DNA of 64,000 nucleotides. It comes from Bacteroidales bacterium. GTDB lineage: Bacteria > Bacteroidota > Bacteroidia > Bacteroidales > UBA932. Shown here piece after piece: positions 15,685 through 22,418 of this stretch. How positions within the stretch are numbered: the stretch's first letter is position 1; every line of letters begins with the position of its first letter. A program made the translations under genes and the position numbers. A model generated the notes under the pieces. The model worked only from the letters and a program-made list of their open reading frames with translations, was not told the DNA's origin and made no database searches. The DNA is taken from assembly GCA_017430365.1 (NCBI GenBank), contig JAFRNC010000006.1, positions 62,001 through 126,000 on the forward strand, written 5' to 3'.

Positions 15685-17280
15685 ATGGACAGAATAGACG
15701 CTCATTTATTCCTTGATATGGTCCGCGGCGGGGCCGCCCGCCTGGGGACAGGCCGCAAGGCCGTCAATGACCTGAATGTCTTTCCGATACCCGACGGAGA
15801 TACCGGAGACAATATGTACATGACAATCTTTTCGGGCTGCAAGGCCGCGGGCAATTTCCTCGGAGAAGCGGCCCGCAATGTGTCTGATGCCATGCTTATG
15901 GGCGCCCGGGGCAATTCCGGCGTCATACTTTCCCGGATTTTCGCGGGTTTTGCCAAGGGGGTCGAAGGTGTTTCCGAAGCCGGATTGGAAGAGTTTTCAA
16001 AAGCCATGCAGTCCGGTGTAAGGGAATCCTATCTTGCCGTATCCGAACCTGTTGAAGGCACGATACTGACAGTATTCCGCGAAGGCGTGGATGCGGCTTC
16101 CGGGAGCAACACTCTTGGCGAGTATCTTGACCGGCTTGTGACGGCCATGGAACAATCGCTTGAGCATACGCCCGAACTCCTGGACGTCCTGAAAAAAGCC
16201 GGTGTCGTGGACAGCGGAGGTGCAGGCCTTCTGTATATAATCGAAGGGATGCGTGCCGTGTTCAACGGTGAAGCCGTGCAGCTCATTGAAGAATCCCTAC
16301 CAAACGCGTCACAAGCGGTTGATATCAGCGCTTTTACTGAAGACAGCGTCCTTGAATTCGGTTATTGCACCGAATTCCTGCTTCGCATGCAGCGAAGCAA
16401 AGTCGACCTCGATTCTTTCGACGAAACGGTTATGTCAGAATGGCTTGCTTCGCACGGCGAGTCGCTTGTATTTTTCAGGGACGGCTCGATAATCAAGGTA
16501 CATGTCCATACCCACACTCCGGGTGATATCCTGAATCATTGCCAGCAGTATGGAGAATACCTGACCGTCAAGATCGAGAACATGACGCTCCAGCATCATG
16601 AGAACCACATGGACGAGCGTTTCCGGAAGAGCCGCAAGGCTTACGGGGTCGTGGCTGTCGCCTCGGGCGAAGGGCTCGTTGAGACTTTCAAGGAACTCGG
16701 TGCAGACCAGGTTATCGAAGGAGGTCAGACAATGAATCCTCCCGTACAGAGTTTCCTCGACGCATTCGACAGGGTCAATGCCGATACTGTTTTTGTCCTC
16801 CCCGACAATTCAAACATACTCCTGACTGCCAGACAGGCGGCCGGAATGTACAAAGGATCCGATATACGTGTAATCCCTTGCAAGACCCTTGGAGAAGGCT
16901 ATTATGCCCTGGCAAATCTCGATACTGAGAGCGGGAATCCGGATGAAATCGAAGCGGTTATGACCGAAGCAGCCGGTGAGGTGGTGACAGGACTCGTCTC
17001 CCGTGCCATACGTGACAGCGGAGATGTCCGAGAAGGTGAATTCGTCGGAATCAGCGGCAAGGAAATAGTTTCATCCGGAGAGAGTCCTGAAAACGCTCTG
17101 GTTTCGCTGGCCGGAGCCCTCGACGCCGGTTCCCACGACGTCATCCTCGTTTTCCAGGGAAGCGGCACCGCCGAACCAGGCCAAGCCGTGGAAGCACTGG
17201 CCCGACAATATCCCCGCAGCGAAGTGATACTTAAACCCGGCGGACAGCCGGTCTACGAATATATTATCGTCCTGTTCTAA
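15685..17280 (+). CDS. fakA: FakA-like fatty acid kinase (DAK2 domain, YloV family)
   Basis: A 531-residue protein matching the FakA/YloV plan. The N-terminal DhaL-like kinase domain has NDLNVFPIPDGDTGDNM (Asp37, Asp39 and Asp42 for Mg-ATP) and LMGARGNSGVILSR near residue 75. The middle domain has KVHVHTHTPGDILNHCQQYG, in which paired His residues bind zinc in known FakA. The C-terminal EDD-like domain has VFVLPDNSNILLTARQA and ends in PVYEYIIVLF. FakA phosphorylates fatty acids held by a FakB protein, giving acyl-phosphate. The next gene encodes a FakB-type protein, and plsX and an ACP gene follow, which makes the assignment coherent. The system is best known in Firmicutes, so finding it here is of interest. 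Confidence 0.87.
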   Translation: MDRIDAHLFLDMVRGGAARLGTGRKAVNDLNVFPIPDGDTGDNMYMTIFSGCKAAGNFLGEAARNVSDAMLMGARGNSGVILSRIFAGFAKGVEGVSEAGLEEFSKAMQSGVRESYLAVSEPVEGTILTVFREGVDAASGSNTLGEYLDRLVTAMEQSLEHTPELLDVLKKAGVVDSGGAGLLYIIEGMRAVFNGEAVQLIEESLPNASQAVDISAFTEDSVLEFGYCTEFLLRMQRSKVDLDSFDETVMSEWLASHGESLVFFRDGSIIKVHVHTHTPGDILNHCQQYGEYLTVKIENMTLQHHENHMDERFRKSRKAYGVVAVASGEGLVETFKELGADQVIEGGQTMNPPVQSFLDAFDRVNADTVFVLPDNSNILLTARQAAGMYKGSDIRVIPCKTLGEGYYALANLDTESGNPDEIEAVMTEAAGEVVTGLVSRAIRDSGDVREGEFVGISGKEIVSSGESPENALVSLAGALDAGSHDVILVFQGSGTAEPGQAVEALARQYPRSEVILKPGGQPVYEYIIVLF

Positions 17281-17285
17281 AACCC

Positions 17286-18164
17286 ATGACCGATATGCTT
17301 ACCCTTTTCACCGACACCGATACCGACATCACCCCCGCAATCGCAAAGGAATACGGCTACCGCCTGATCAGCATGCCCTACAGCGTAGACGCCAAGACCG
17401 TCTACCCTTACGTTGATTTCGACGAATTCGACTCCAGGAAATTCTACGACCTTCTCCGCAGCGGCGTCCTCCCTACTACAAGCGCCATCTCGACCGAACG
17501 GTACATGGAATATTTCGAACCCGAATTCGCCGCCGGCAATGACATCCTCTACGTCCACTTCTCGCGTGCCATGACCAATACTTTCGATGCCATGGACCAT
17601 GCTGTGGCGCAGCTCAAAGCCAAATACCCCGGGCGCAGTTTCCACGAGATAGACACCAAAGGCATCACTACGATCAGTTATACCATCGCCCGTGAAGTCG
17701 GCGATCTGTTCAAGGCAGGAAAGAGCCTGACCGAGGTCCTGGAATGGGCCGGGAACGAAGTGGACCGGTTCGCAATGTATTTCTTCGCCGATGACCTCAA
17801 GTTTTTCCGCCGCAGCGGCCGTGTAAGCGGTCTTGCCGCCACCATGGGGACGCTCATCGGAATCCGTCCCATCATCTACATGTCCGCTGAGGGCAAGATG
17901 GTCTCCTGCGGCAAGGAGAAAGGGCGCATCAAGGCGATGGAACACCTTGTGCAGCAGGTGGCCGACCTTGGCGACGACTTCCGCTCCCACCGTTTCGTCA
18001 TCGGCCATACCGATGCTCCCGAGCTTGCCCGGGAGGTCGGAAATCTGATTCGGGAGCGCTTCGGAGATAATTTCCCGATAGAATATGTCGTAACGAACCC
18101 CACCGCCGGCAGCCATGCCGGTCCAAACGGTGTCGGGGTCTGTTTCCATGCAAAACACAGGTAG
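17286..18164 (+). CDS. FakB-like fatty acid-binding protein (DegV family)
   Basis: A 292-residue protein of the DegV/EDD fold. It shows the early TDTDTDITPAIAKEYG (canonical DSxxDL), a PTTSAIS acyl-site motif near residue 63, and FFADDLKFFRRSGRVSG near residue 165. GTLIGIRPIIYMSAEGKM and the C-terminal GSHAGPNGVG signature follow. FakB proteins hold a fatty acid while FakA phosphorylates its carboxylate. Two motifs differ from the norm: SRAMTNTF replaces the usual SS-x-LSGTY, and GPNG replaces GPG, so the ligand preference may differ. It starts 5 bp after fakA. Only one FakB is in the locus, whereas Firmicutes often have several. Confidence 0.85.
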   Translation: MTDMLTLFTDTDTDITPAIAKEYGYRLISMPYSVDAKTVYPYVDFDEFDSRKFYDLLRSGVLPTTSAISTERYMEYFEPEFAAGNDILYVHFSRAMTNTFDAMDHAVAQLKAKYPGRSFHEIDTKGITTISYTIAREVGDLFKAGKSLTEVLEWAGNEVDRFAMYFFADDLKFFRRSGRVSGLAATMGTLIGIRPIIYMSAEGKMVSCGKEKGRIKAMEHLVQQVADLGDDFRSHRFVIGHTDAPELAREVGNLIRERFGDNFPIEYVVTNPTAGSHAGPNGVGVCFHAKHR

Positions 18165-18165
18165 G

Positions 18166-19296
18166 ATGATAACCGTAAAGAAAGTTGAAACGTCAAGGGA
18201 GCGCAGGGCATTCCTCAATTTCCCCCTGGATCTATATTCAGGGAATAAGTGTTTTGTTCCGCCGTTGTACATGGACGAGAGGAAGATATTCCGTTCCGAC
18301 TTCGTGTACAGGGACTGCTGCGATTTCGAGTGTTTCATAGCTTATAAGGACGGTAAGGTGGCCGGCCGCATCCAGGCCATAATCCAGAAGGCCGCCAATG
18401 AGAAGAACGGTGAGAAACGCGCCAGATTCACCCGTTTTGACGTCATCGATGATTTCGAGGTCTCCAGGGCCCTTTTCGGAGCTGCCGAACGATGGGCGTC
18501 GGAGCGCGGTATGGACACAGTCTGCGGCCCATTGAGTTTCTCTGATCTCGAGCGCGAAGGACTTCTTGTCGAAGGCTTCGACCAGCAGGCCACTTTCGAG
18601 GAAAATTACAATGCCCCATACTATAAGGACCATATAGAACGGCTGGGCTACGAAAAGGAAGTCGACTGGCTCGGCTTCAGACTGTATGGTGCCGAGAGTC
18701 CCGAAGCGCTGGAAGAACTGGAGCAGTTGTCAAAATTCATATTCAGACGCTACAAACTCCATTTTGGCCCTTCCAAAAGCGGATCCGATTTCCTTAAACG
18801 CTACGCAGACGGTTTCTTCGACCTGATAGACAAATCATATGAAGGTCTCTACGGAACCGTTCCCTTTACCGAGGGCATGAAGAAACTGATGATCGACAAT
18901 TTCCGGCTTGTCATCAACCCCAAATATGTGGCGGTCATTCTCGACGAGAATGAAAAGATCGTCTGTTTCGGCCTTACATTCCCATCACTTGCCAACGCCC
19001 TTGCAGGAGGAAGCGGTCGTCTGACCCCTAAAACGGCGATACGTCTGCTGAGGGCATTGAGGAAACCGGATGCCATAGACCTGTGCCTCATAGGAGTGGA
19101 TCCCGAGTATCTGAACCGCGGAGTCTCGGCGGTCTTTTCGGCTGAAGTAATGAAGATGCTTCGTGACAACCCTGGACTTCGCTTTGCAGACACCAATCTG
19201 AATCTGGAAGACAACTGGGCCATACTGAACCAGTGGAAGCGCTTCAAGAAGGAAGAGGTCAAACGTTACCGTTCATATATAAAGAAACTCAAATGA
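18166..19296 (+). CDS. YghO-like GNAT-family acyltransferase
   Basis: A 376-residue protein with a GNAT core. An N-terminal FLNFPLDLYSGNKCFVPPLYMDE motif is followed by CFIAYKDGKVAGRIQAII (strand 4 and the bulge). The hallmark GPLSFSDLEREGLLVEGFDQQATFEENYN is near residues 120-150. A second GNAT-like half contains LCLIGVDPEYLNRGVSAVFSAE, an acyl-CoA pyrophosphate loop variant. The family resembles E. coli YghO and has no proven substrate. Placement between fakB and plsX-acp, with a 4-bp overlap into plsX, suggests an acyl-phosphate or acyl-ACP donor instead of acetyl-CoA. That would fit N- or O-acylation of a small molecule, but this is inference. The start at 18166 follows the fakB stop by one base. 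Confidence 0.78.
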   Translation: MITVKKVETSRERRAFLNFPLDLYSGNKCFVPPLYMDERKIFRSDFVYRDCCDFECFIAYKDGKVAGRIQAIIQKAANEKNGEKRARFTRFDVIDDFEVSRALFGAAERWASERGMDTVCGPLSFSDLEREGLLVEGFDQQATFEENYNAPYYKDHIERLGYEKEVDWLGFRLYGAESPEALEELEQLSKFIFRRYKLHFGPSKSGSDFLKRYADGFFDLIDKSYEGLYGTVPFTEGMKKLMIDNFRLVINPKYVAVILDENEKIVCFGLTFPSLANALAGGSGRLTPKTAIRLLRALRKPDAIDLCLIGVDPEYLNRGVSAVFSAEVMKMLRDNPGLRFADTNLNLEDNWAILNQWKRFKKEEVKRYRSYIKKLK

Positions 19297-20312
19297 TCAA
19301 ACTGCTGATAGACTGCTTCGGCGGCGACCATTCGCCTCAGGCACAGGTGGAAGGTTCCCTGGCCGCGCTGGCCGGGAATCCTGACCTGCATCTCATACTT
19401 ACGGGCGACGAGACCGTTCTCAAGAAAGAACTTGAAGGTAAGCATTACGATTCCTCCCGGCTCGATATTGTCCATGCGCCGGAAATCATCGGCTGCGACG
19501 AGAAGCCTACCGACGTCGTCCGCCTGAAGCGCAACAGCTCTATGATGAAGGCCATTATCATGCTCCGCGATGACGACGATATCGCGGGAATGGTGTCGAC
19601 CGGTTCAACGGGTGCGCTGGTTACCGGAGCCTTGGTGCGGCTGGGCCGAATCCCCGGTATCATCCGTCCCGCCTTCTGCCCTATCCTCCCTACCATGGAC
19701 GGAGGTCTTGTGGGTATATGCGACAGCGGGGCGAACGTCGAAGTTACGCCGGCGCTACTGAGACAGTTCGCCATCATGGCAAGCCTCTACATGCAGGAAG
19801 TATATGGCGTGCAATCGCCACGTACCGCGCTTCTCAATGTAGGGAAAGAAGCTGAAAAGGGCGACGATCTCAGAAAGGAGACTTACGCGCTTCTCAAGGA
19901 GACGCCGGAGGTCAATTTCGTCGGCAACATGGAAAGCAGGGATCTGCTGTCCGGTTCCTACGATGTCGTGGTGGCCGACGGGTTTTCCGGAAACGTGCTT
20001 GTCAAGACAACGGAAGGGACGGCGCTTGAGCTGCTGAAGAAACTCAAGAAAGACATATTCTCCCGCACCCTCTACAAGCTCGGTGCGCTCCTGATGAAAC
20101 GTATGTTCCAGGAGGAGAAAGAATTCATGAATTATCAGAATTATGGCGGGAGCGTTCTCCTGGGCACATCCAAGGTGGTCGTCAAAGGCCATGGCAGCAG
20201 CAAGGCCGTGGCTGTGGAGAAATGCATCGAACAGGCTTACCGGATGGAAACCAGCCACCTCTCCGGGAAAATAGAAGAAGCCGCCGCCCGCTACGAACAC
20301 TATGAAGAGTGA
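19293..20312 (+). CDS. plsX: Phosphate acyltransferase PlsX
   Basis: A 339-residue enzyme of the PlsX family, which exchanges acyl groups between ACP and inorganic phosphate. The N-terminus reads LLIDCFGGDHSP (commonly DAMGGDxxP). MVSTGSTGALVTGALVRLGRIPGI is the central motif. FVGNMESRDLL and VVVADGFSGNVLVKTTEG cover the conserved GFVE.(R/D)D and DGFxGN regions. In most bacteria plsX sits in an rpmF-plsX-fabH cluster; here it sits with fak genes and an ACP, and neither rpmF nor fabH is present. It may be a second, dedicated copy. It would link FakAB acyl-phosphate to acyl-ACP. The ATG at 19293 overlaps the upstream stop by 4 bp, and the stop overlaps the ACP start by 1 bp (TGATG). Confidence 0.9.
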   Translation: MIKLLIDCFGGDHSPQAQVEGSLAALAGNPDLHLILTGDETVLKKELEGKHYDSSRLDIVHAPEIIGCDEKPTDVVRLKRNSSMMKAIIMLRDDDDIAGMVSTGSTGALVTGALVRLGRIPGIIRPAFCPILPTMDGGLVGICDSGANVEVTPALLRQFAIMASLYMQEVYGVQSPRTALLNVGKEAEKGDDLRKETYALLKETPEVNFVGNMESRDLLSGSYDVVVADGFSGNVLVKTTEGTALELLKKLKKDIFSRTLYKLGALLMKRMFQEEKEFMNYQNYGGSVLLGTSKVVVKGHGSSKAVAVEKCIEQAYRMETSHLSGKIEEAAARYEHYEE

Positions 20313-20554
20313 TGGAAACTATGTATGATAAAGTCAGGGCCACCCTGGCCAAGCAGTTGAGGGTAAGCCCTGAAAGAGTGGTCCCCGAAGCTCAGATCAA
20401 GAAAGATCTCGGTGCGGACTCGCTGGATATTCTCCAGCTCCTGATGCGTCTCGAGGACCAGTACGGTATATTCATCCCCGACAAGGCCCTTGCAACTTTC
20501 AAGACTGTCGGGGATGTGGTGACCTATCTCGAGAAGGAGGGAACTCAGATCTAG
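20312..20554 (+). CDS. Acyl carrier protein
   Basis: An 80-residue acyl carrier protein. The phosphopantetheine Ser is about residue 37 in the GADSLD motif, followed by the acidic recognition helix DILQLLMRLEDQYGI. A second conserved segment is FKTVGDVVTYLEK. It would carry acyl chains passed from PlsX. Its helix-II sequence DILQLLMRLEDQYGIFIPD differs from the usual primary ACP (DSVELVMAFEDEFGIEIPD). This suggests a specialised second carrier, but the point needs comparison with the genome's main acpP. It is the last gene of the operon; its TAG stop lies within CTAG, which also encodes the stop of the converging LolA-like gene. The start at 20312 is chosen over GTG at 20309 by the TGATG overlap. 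Confidence 0.9.
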   Translation: METMYDKVRATLAKQLRVSPERVVPEAQIKKDLGADSLDILQLLMRLEDQYGIFIPDKALATFKTVGDVVTYLEKEGTQI

Positions 20555-21069
20555 TATTTGAAAGTATACTCGGTAGAAATACCTGTAAACTCGTCCAGAA
20601 CCATGCGGACGGGAAGTCCCTTTTTGTTATAATCAATGACAATCTGGGAATAGCCGCTGGGCTTCAATTTGCGGGCCATCATCGAGACGGTCTTCACTCC
20701 CCCTTTCTCATCCACCATCAGGACGGCGTCGTTCTCTTCAGCCGCTTTCTCGTATTCTCCGTTGATGCAATTCAGGAGGGTATTGCGCATTTTGCGCATG
20801 AGGGCGTTTTTGGATGTATCAATGGTAATGGTCTTGCCCTTGACGCAGCTGCGAAGCTCGTTGCCCTCGATAATCAGGTAATCGCCTTCGGGAACGGAAT
20901 AATTCATCTCGAGGTGGTCGGGAGCGGTGAAAGTGATGTTCCCTTCACCGGGAATCACCTTATGGGTGGCTTTGATGGTCTTGCTTTGTACGAACGAACA
21001 CTTCAGTTCCTGTGCGCCTGCATTGGCCAGGCAAAGGAAAAGGGATAAGAGAATCAGGATTTTTTTCAT
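20551..21069 (-). CDS. LolA-like outer-membrane lipoprotein carrier
   Basis: A 172-residue periplasmic protein with a signal peptide cut after NAGAQ near residue 20. It has a LolA-type pattern: CSFVQSKTIKATHKVIPGEGNITF, where FxQxK is the family start motif, then APDHLEMNYSVPEGDYLIIEGNEL. A late GYSQIVIDYNKKGLPVRMVLDEFTGISTEYTF corresponds to the usual I(E)LxD.nG closing strands. Such proteins shuttle lipidated molecules across the periplasm. It faces the lipid operon and shares a CTAG stop with acp. MMPL exporter plus LolA-like carrier pairs are common in lipid-export loci, so a functional link is plausible, though transcription is separate. It has its own -7 box at 21093-21100. Confidence 0.8.
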   Translation of the reverse strand: MKKILILLSLFLCLANAGAQELKCSFVQSKTIKATHKVIPGEGNITFTAPDHLEMNYSVPEGDYLIIEGNELRSCVKGKTITIDTSKNALMRKMRNTLLNCINGEYEKAAEENDAVLMVDEKGGVKTVSMMARKLKPSGYSQIVIDYNKKGLPVRMVLDEFTGISTEYTFKY

Positions 21070-21092
21070 TTTTCAGCTTTACAATCGGGGTG

Positions 21093-21100
21093 CAAAGATA
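21093..21100 (-). promoter_or_regulatory. -7 box TATCTTTG of the LolA-like gene
   Basis: Exact consensus on the minus strand, 23 bp before the ATG at 21069. Confidence 0.6.
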
Positions 21101-21130
21101 CAAAGATCATTCCGAATAAACTCTTTTATT

Positions 21131-21138
21131 TATCTTTG
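21131..21138 (+). promoter_or_regulatory. -7 box TATCTTTG upstream of the acyltransferase-3 gene
   Basis: Exact consensus on the plus strand. The leader to the ATG at 21223 would be about 78 nt, longer than most in this window. No obvious riboswitch or attenuator was seen in it. Confidence 0.5.
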
Positions 21139-21222
21139 TATCAAATACTCCAACTTCTTATAAGATTATCGGTCCTCATCGGACGGAGAGAAATGGATAT
21201 AAACGATTGAGATACTCTTGAC

Positions 21223-22413
21223 ATGGCGAATAAAAAGAACGTATTCCTGGAATCCAAGCCCCGTTACGAAATACTTGACGGGCTTCGGGGCGTAGCCGCA
21301 CTCATGGTGGTCATGTTCCACCTTTTTGAAACATACTCCAGAGGGCCAGCCTACCAGATTATAAACCACGGCTATCTCGCAGTTGATTTCTTCTTTGTCC
21401 TCAGCGGTTTCGTGATAGGTTACGCATATGATGACCGATGGGACAGGATGACTACCTGGGGTTTCTTCAAGCGCCGTCTGACGCGTCTGCATCCGATGGT
21501 TATAATGGGAACCGTCATAGGCGCAGCGCTCTTCTTTTTCTCCCCCGCCGCCTTCCCCCTGACCAGGGAAGTGGAAGGATGGAAGTTCGCCCTCTGCATA
21601 GTCATGGGCCTTCTCATGATTCCCTGCGGAAAAGGACTTGACATCCGCGGCTGGAACGAGATGAACTCCCTCGACGGACCAACCTGGACCCTGACATTCG
21701 AATATATAGGGAACATCCTGTATGCCCTGATATTCAGGCACCTCCCAAAAGCCGGGCTCGTAATTCTCTGCATAGTCTGCGCATTCTTCACTCTCGACCT
21801 GACCATGGGCTGGGACGTCTTCGGACTTTTCCCTAAGGGTGCGCACTACAATGTTATAGGAGGATGGTCACTTGACGGAGAGCAGATTTATATCGGCTTC
21901 ACCCGCCTGCTGTATCCTTTCCTCAGCGGCCTTCTGATATCGCGCATCCTGCCTTCACACCGCACCCAGGACAATCCCAGCGGTTCTCCGATACGCATAA
22001 AAGGAGGCTTCTGGTGGTGCGCCCTCGCGATTGTCGTAATACTTGCATTCCCCTGCATCGGCGGCAAACAAGGTGTTCCCGACGGAATGTTCCAGGCCGT
22101 GAGCATACTCATACTGTTCCCTCTCATCGTACTGACCGGGGCAGGCTCTGTTACTGCCGGAGCAAAGAGCACGGCAGTATGCAGATGGCTAGGGGAAATT
22201 TCCTTCCCGATCTATATCACCCACTACCCTCTCATCTATCTCCAGATGGACTGGGCGGCAAGGAACCAGGACGCACCGCTATGGCAGCACATCTGTGCCG
22301 CAGCGGGCCTTTTCATAGTCGCGATCATTATCGCACGCGGATTGTACAAGATATATGACCTACCTGTGCGTGAATGGCTTAAGGAGCATTGGCTCAAGCG
22401 TGGCTCCAAGTAG
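21223..22413 (+). CDS. Acyltransferase family 3 membrane protein (OafA/YrhL type)
   Basis: A 396-residue polytopic protein with about ten transmembrane helices. The N-terminal signature is LDGLRGVAALMVVMFHLFE, where R and H are the catalytic motif residues, followed by HGYLAVDFFFVLSGFVIGYAY. A second conserved segment is FFKRRLTRLHPMVIMG. A late SFPIYITHYPLIYLQMD fits the last helices. The family transfers acetyl or other acyl groups from cytoplasmic donors to sugars of surface polysaccharides or other exported molecules. It has its own promoter and converges on the nucleoside kinase gene with 5 bp between stops. Proximity to the lipid operon is suggestive but not proof of a link. The acceptor is unknown. 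Confidence 0.87.
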   Translation: MANKKNVFLESKPRYEILDGLRGVAALMVVMFHLFETYSRGPAYQIINHGYLAVDFFFVLSGFVIGYAYDDRWDRMTTWGFFKRRLTRLHPMVIMGTVIGAALFFFSPAAFPLTREVEGWKFALCIVMGLLMIPCGKGLDIRGWNEMNSLDGPTWTLTFEYIGNILYALIFRHLPKAGLVILCIVCAFFTLDLTMGWDVFGLFPKGAHYNVIGGWSLDGEQIYIGFTRLLYPFLSGLLISRILPSHRTQDNPSGSPIRIKGGFWWCALAIVVILAFPCIGGKQGVPDGMFQAVSILILFPLIVLTGAGSVTAGAKSTAVCRWLGEISFPIYITHYPLIYLQMDWAARNQDAPLWQHICAAAGLFIVAIIIARGLYKIYDLPVREWLKEHWLKRGSK

Positions 22414-22418
22414 TCACG

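Noticed and set aside
17277..18338. Minus-strand open frame of 353 codons opposite the FakB-like gene
   Set aside because: Shadow of a gene with DegV signatures that fits the operon; the antisense reading has no family features.
13198..21069. Aryl-polyene or flexirubin pigment cluster (MMPL exporter, ACP and LolA-like gene together)
   Set aside because: No ketosynthase, dehydratase, ketoreductase, ammonia-lyase or acyl-CoA ligase is present; FakA, FakB and PlsX point to acyl-phosphate metabolism.
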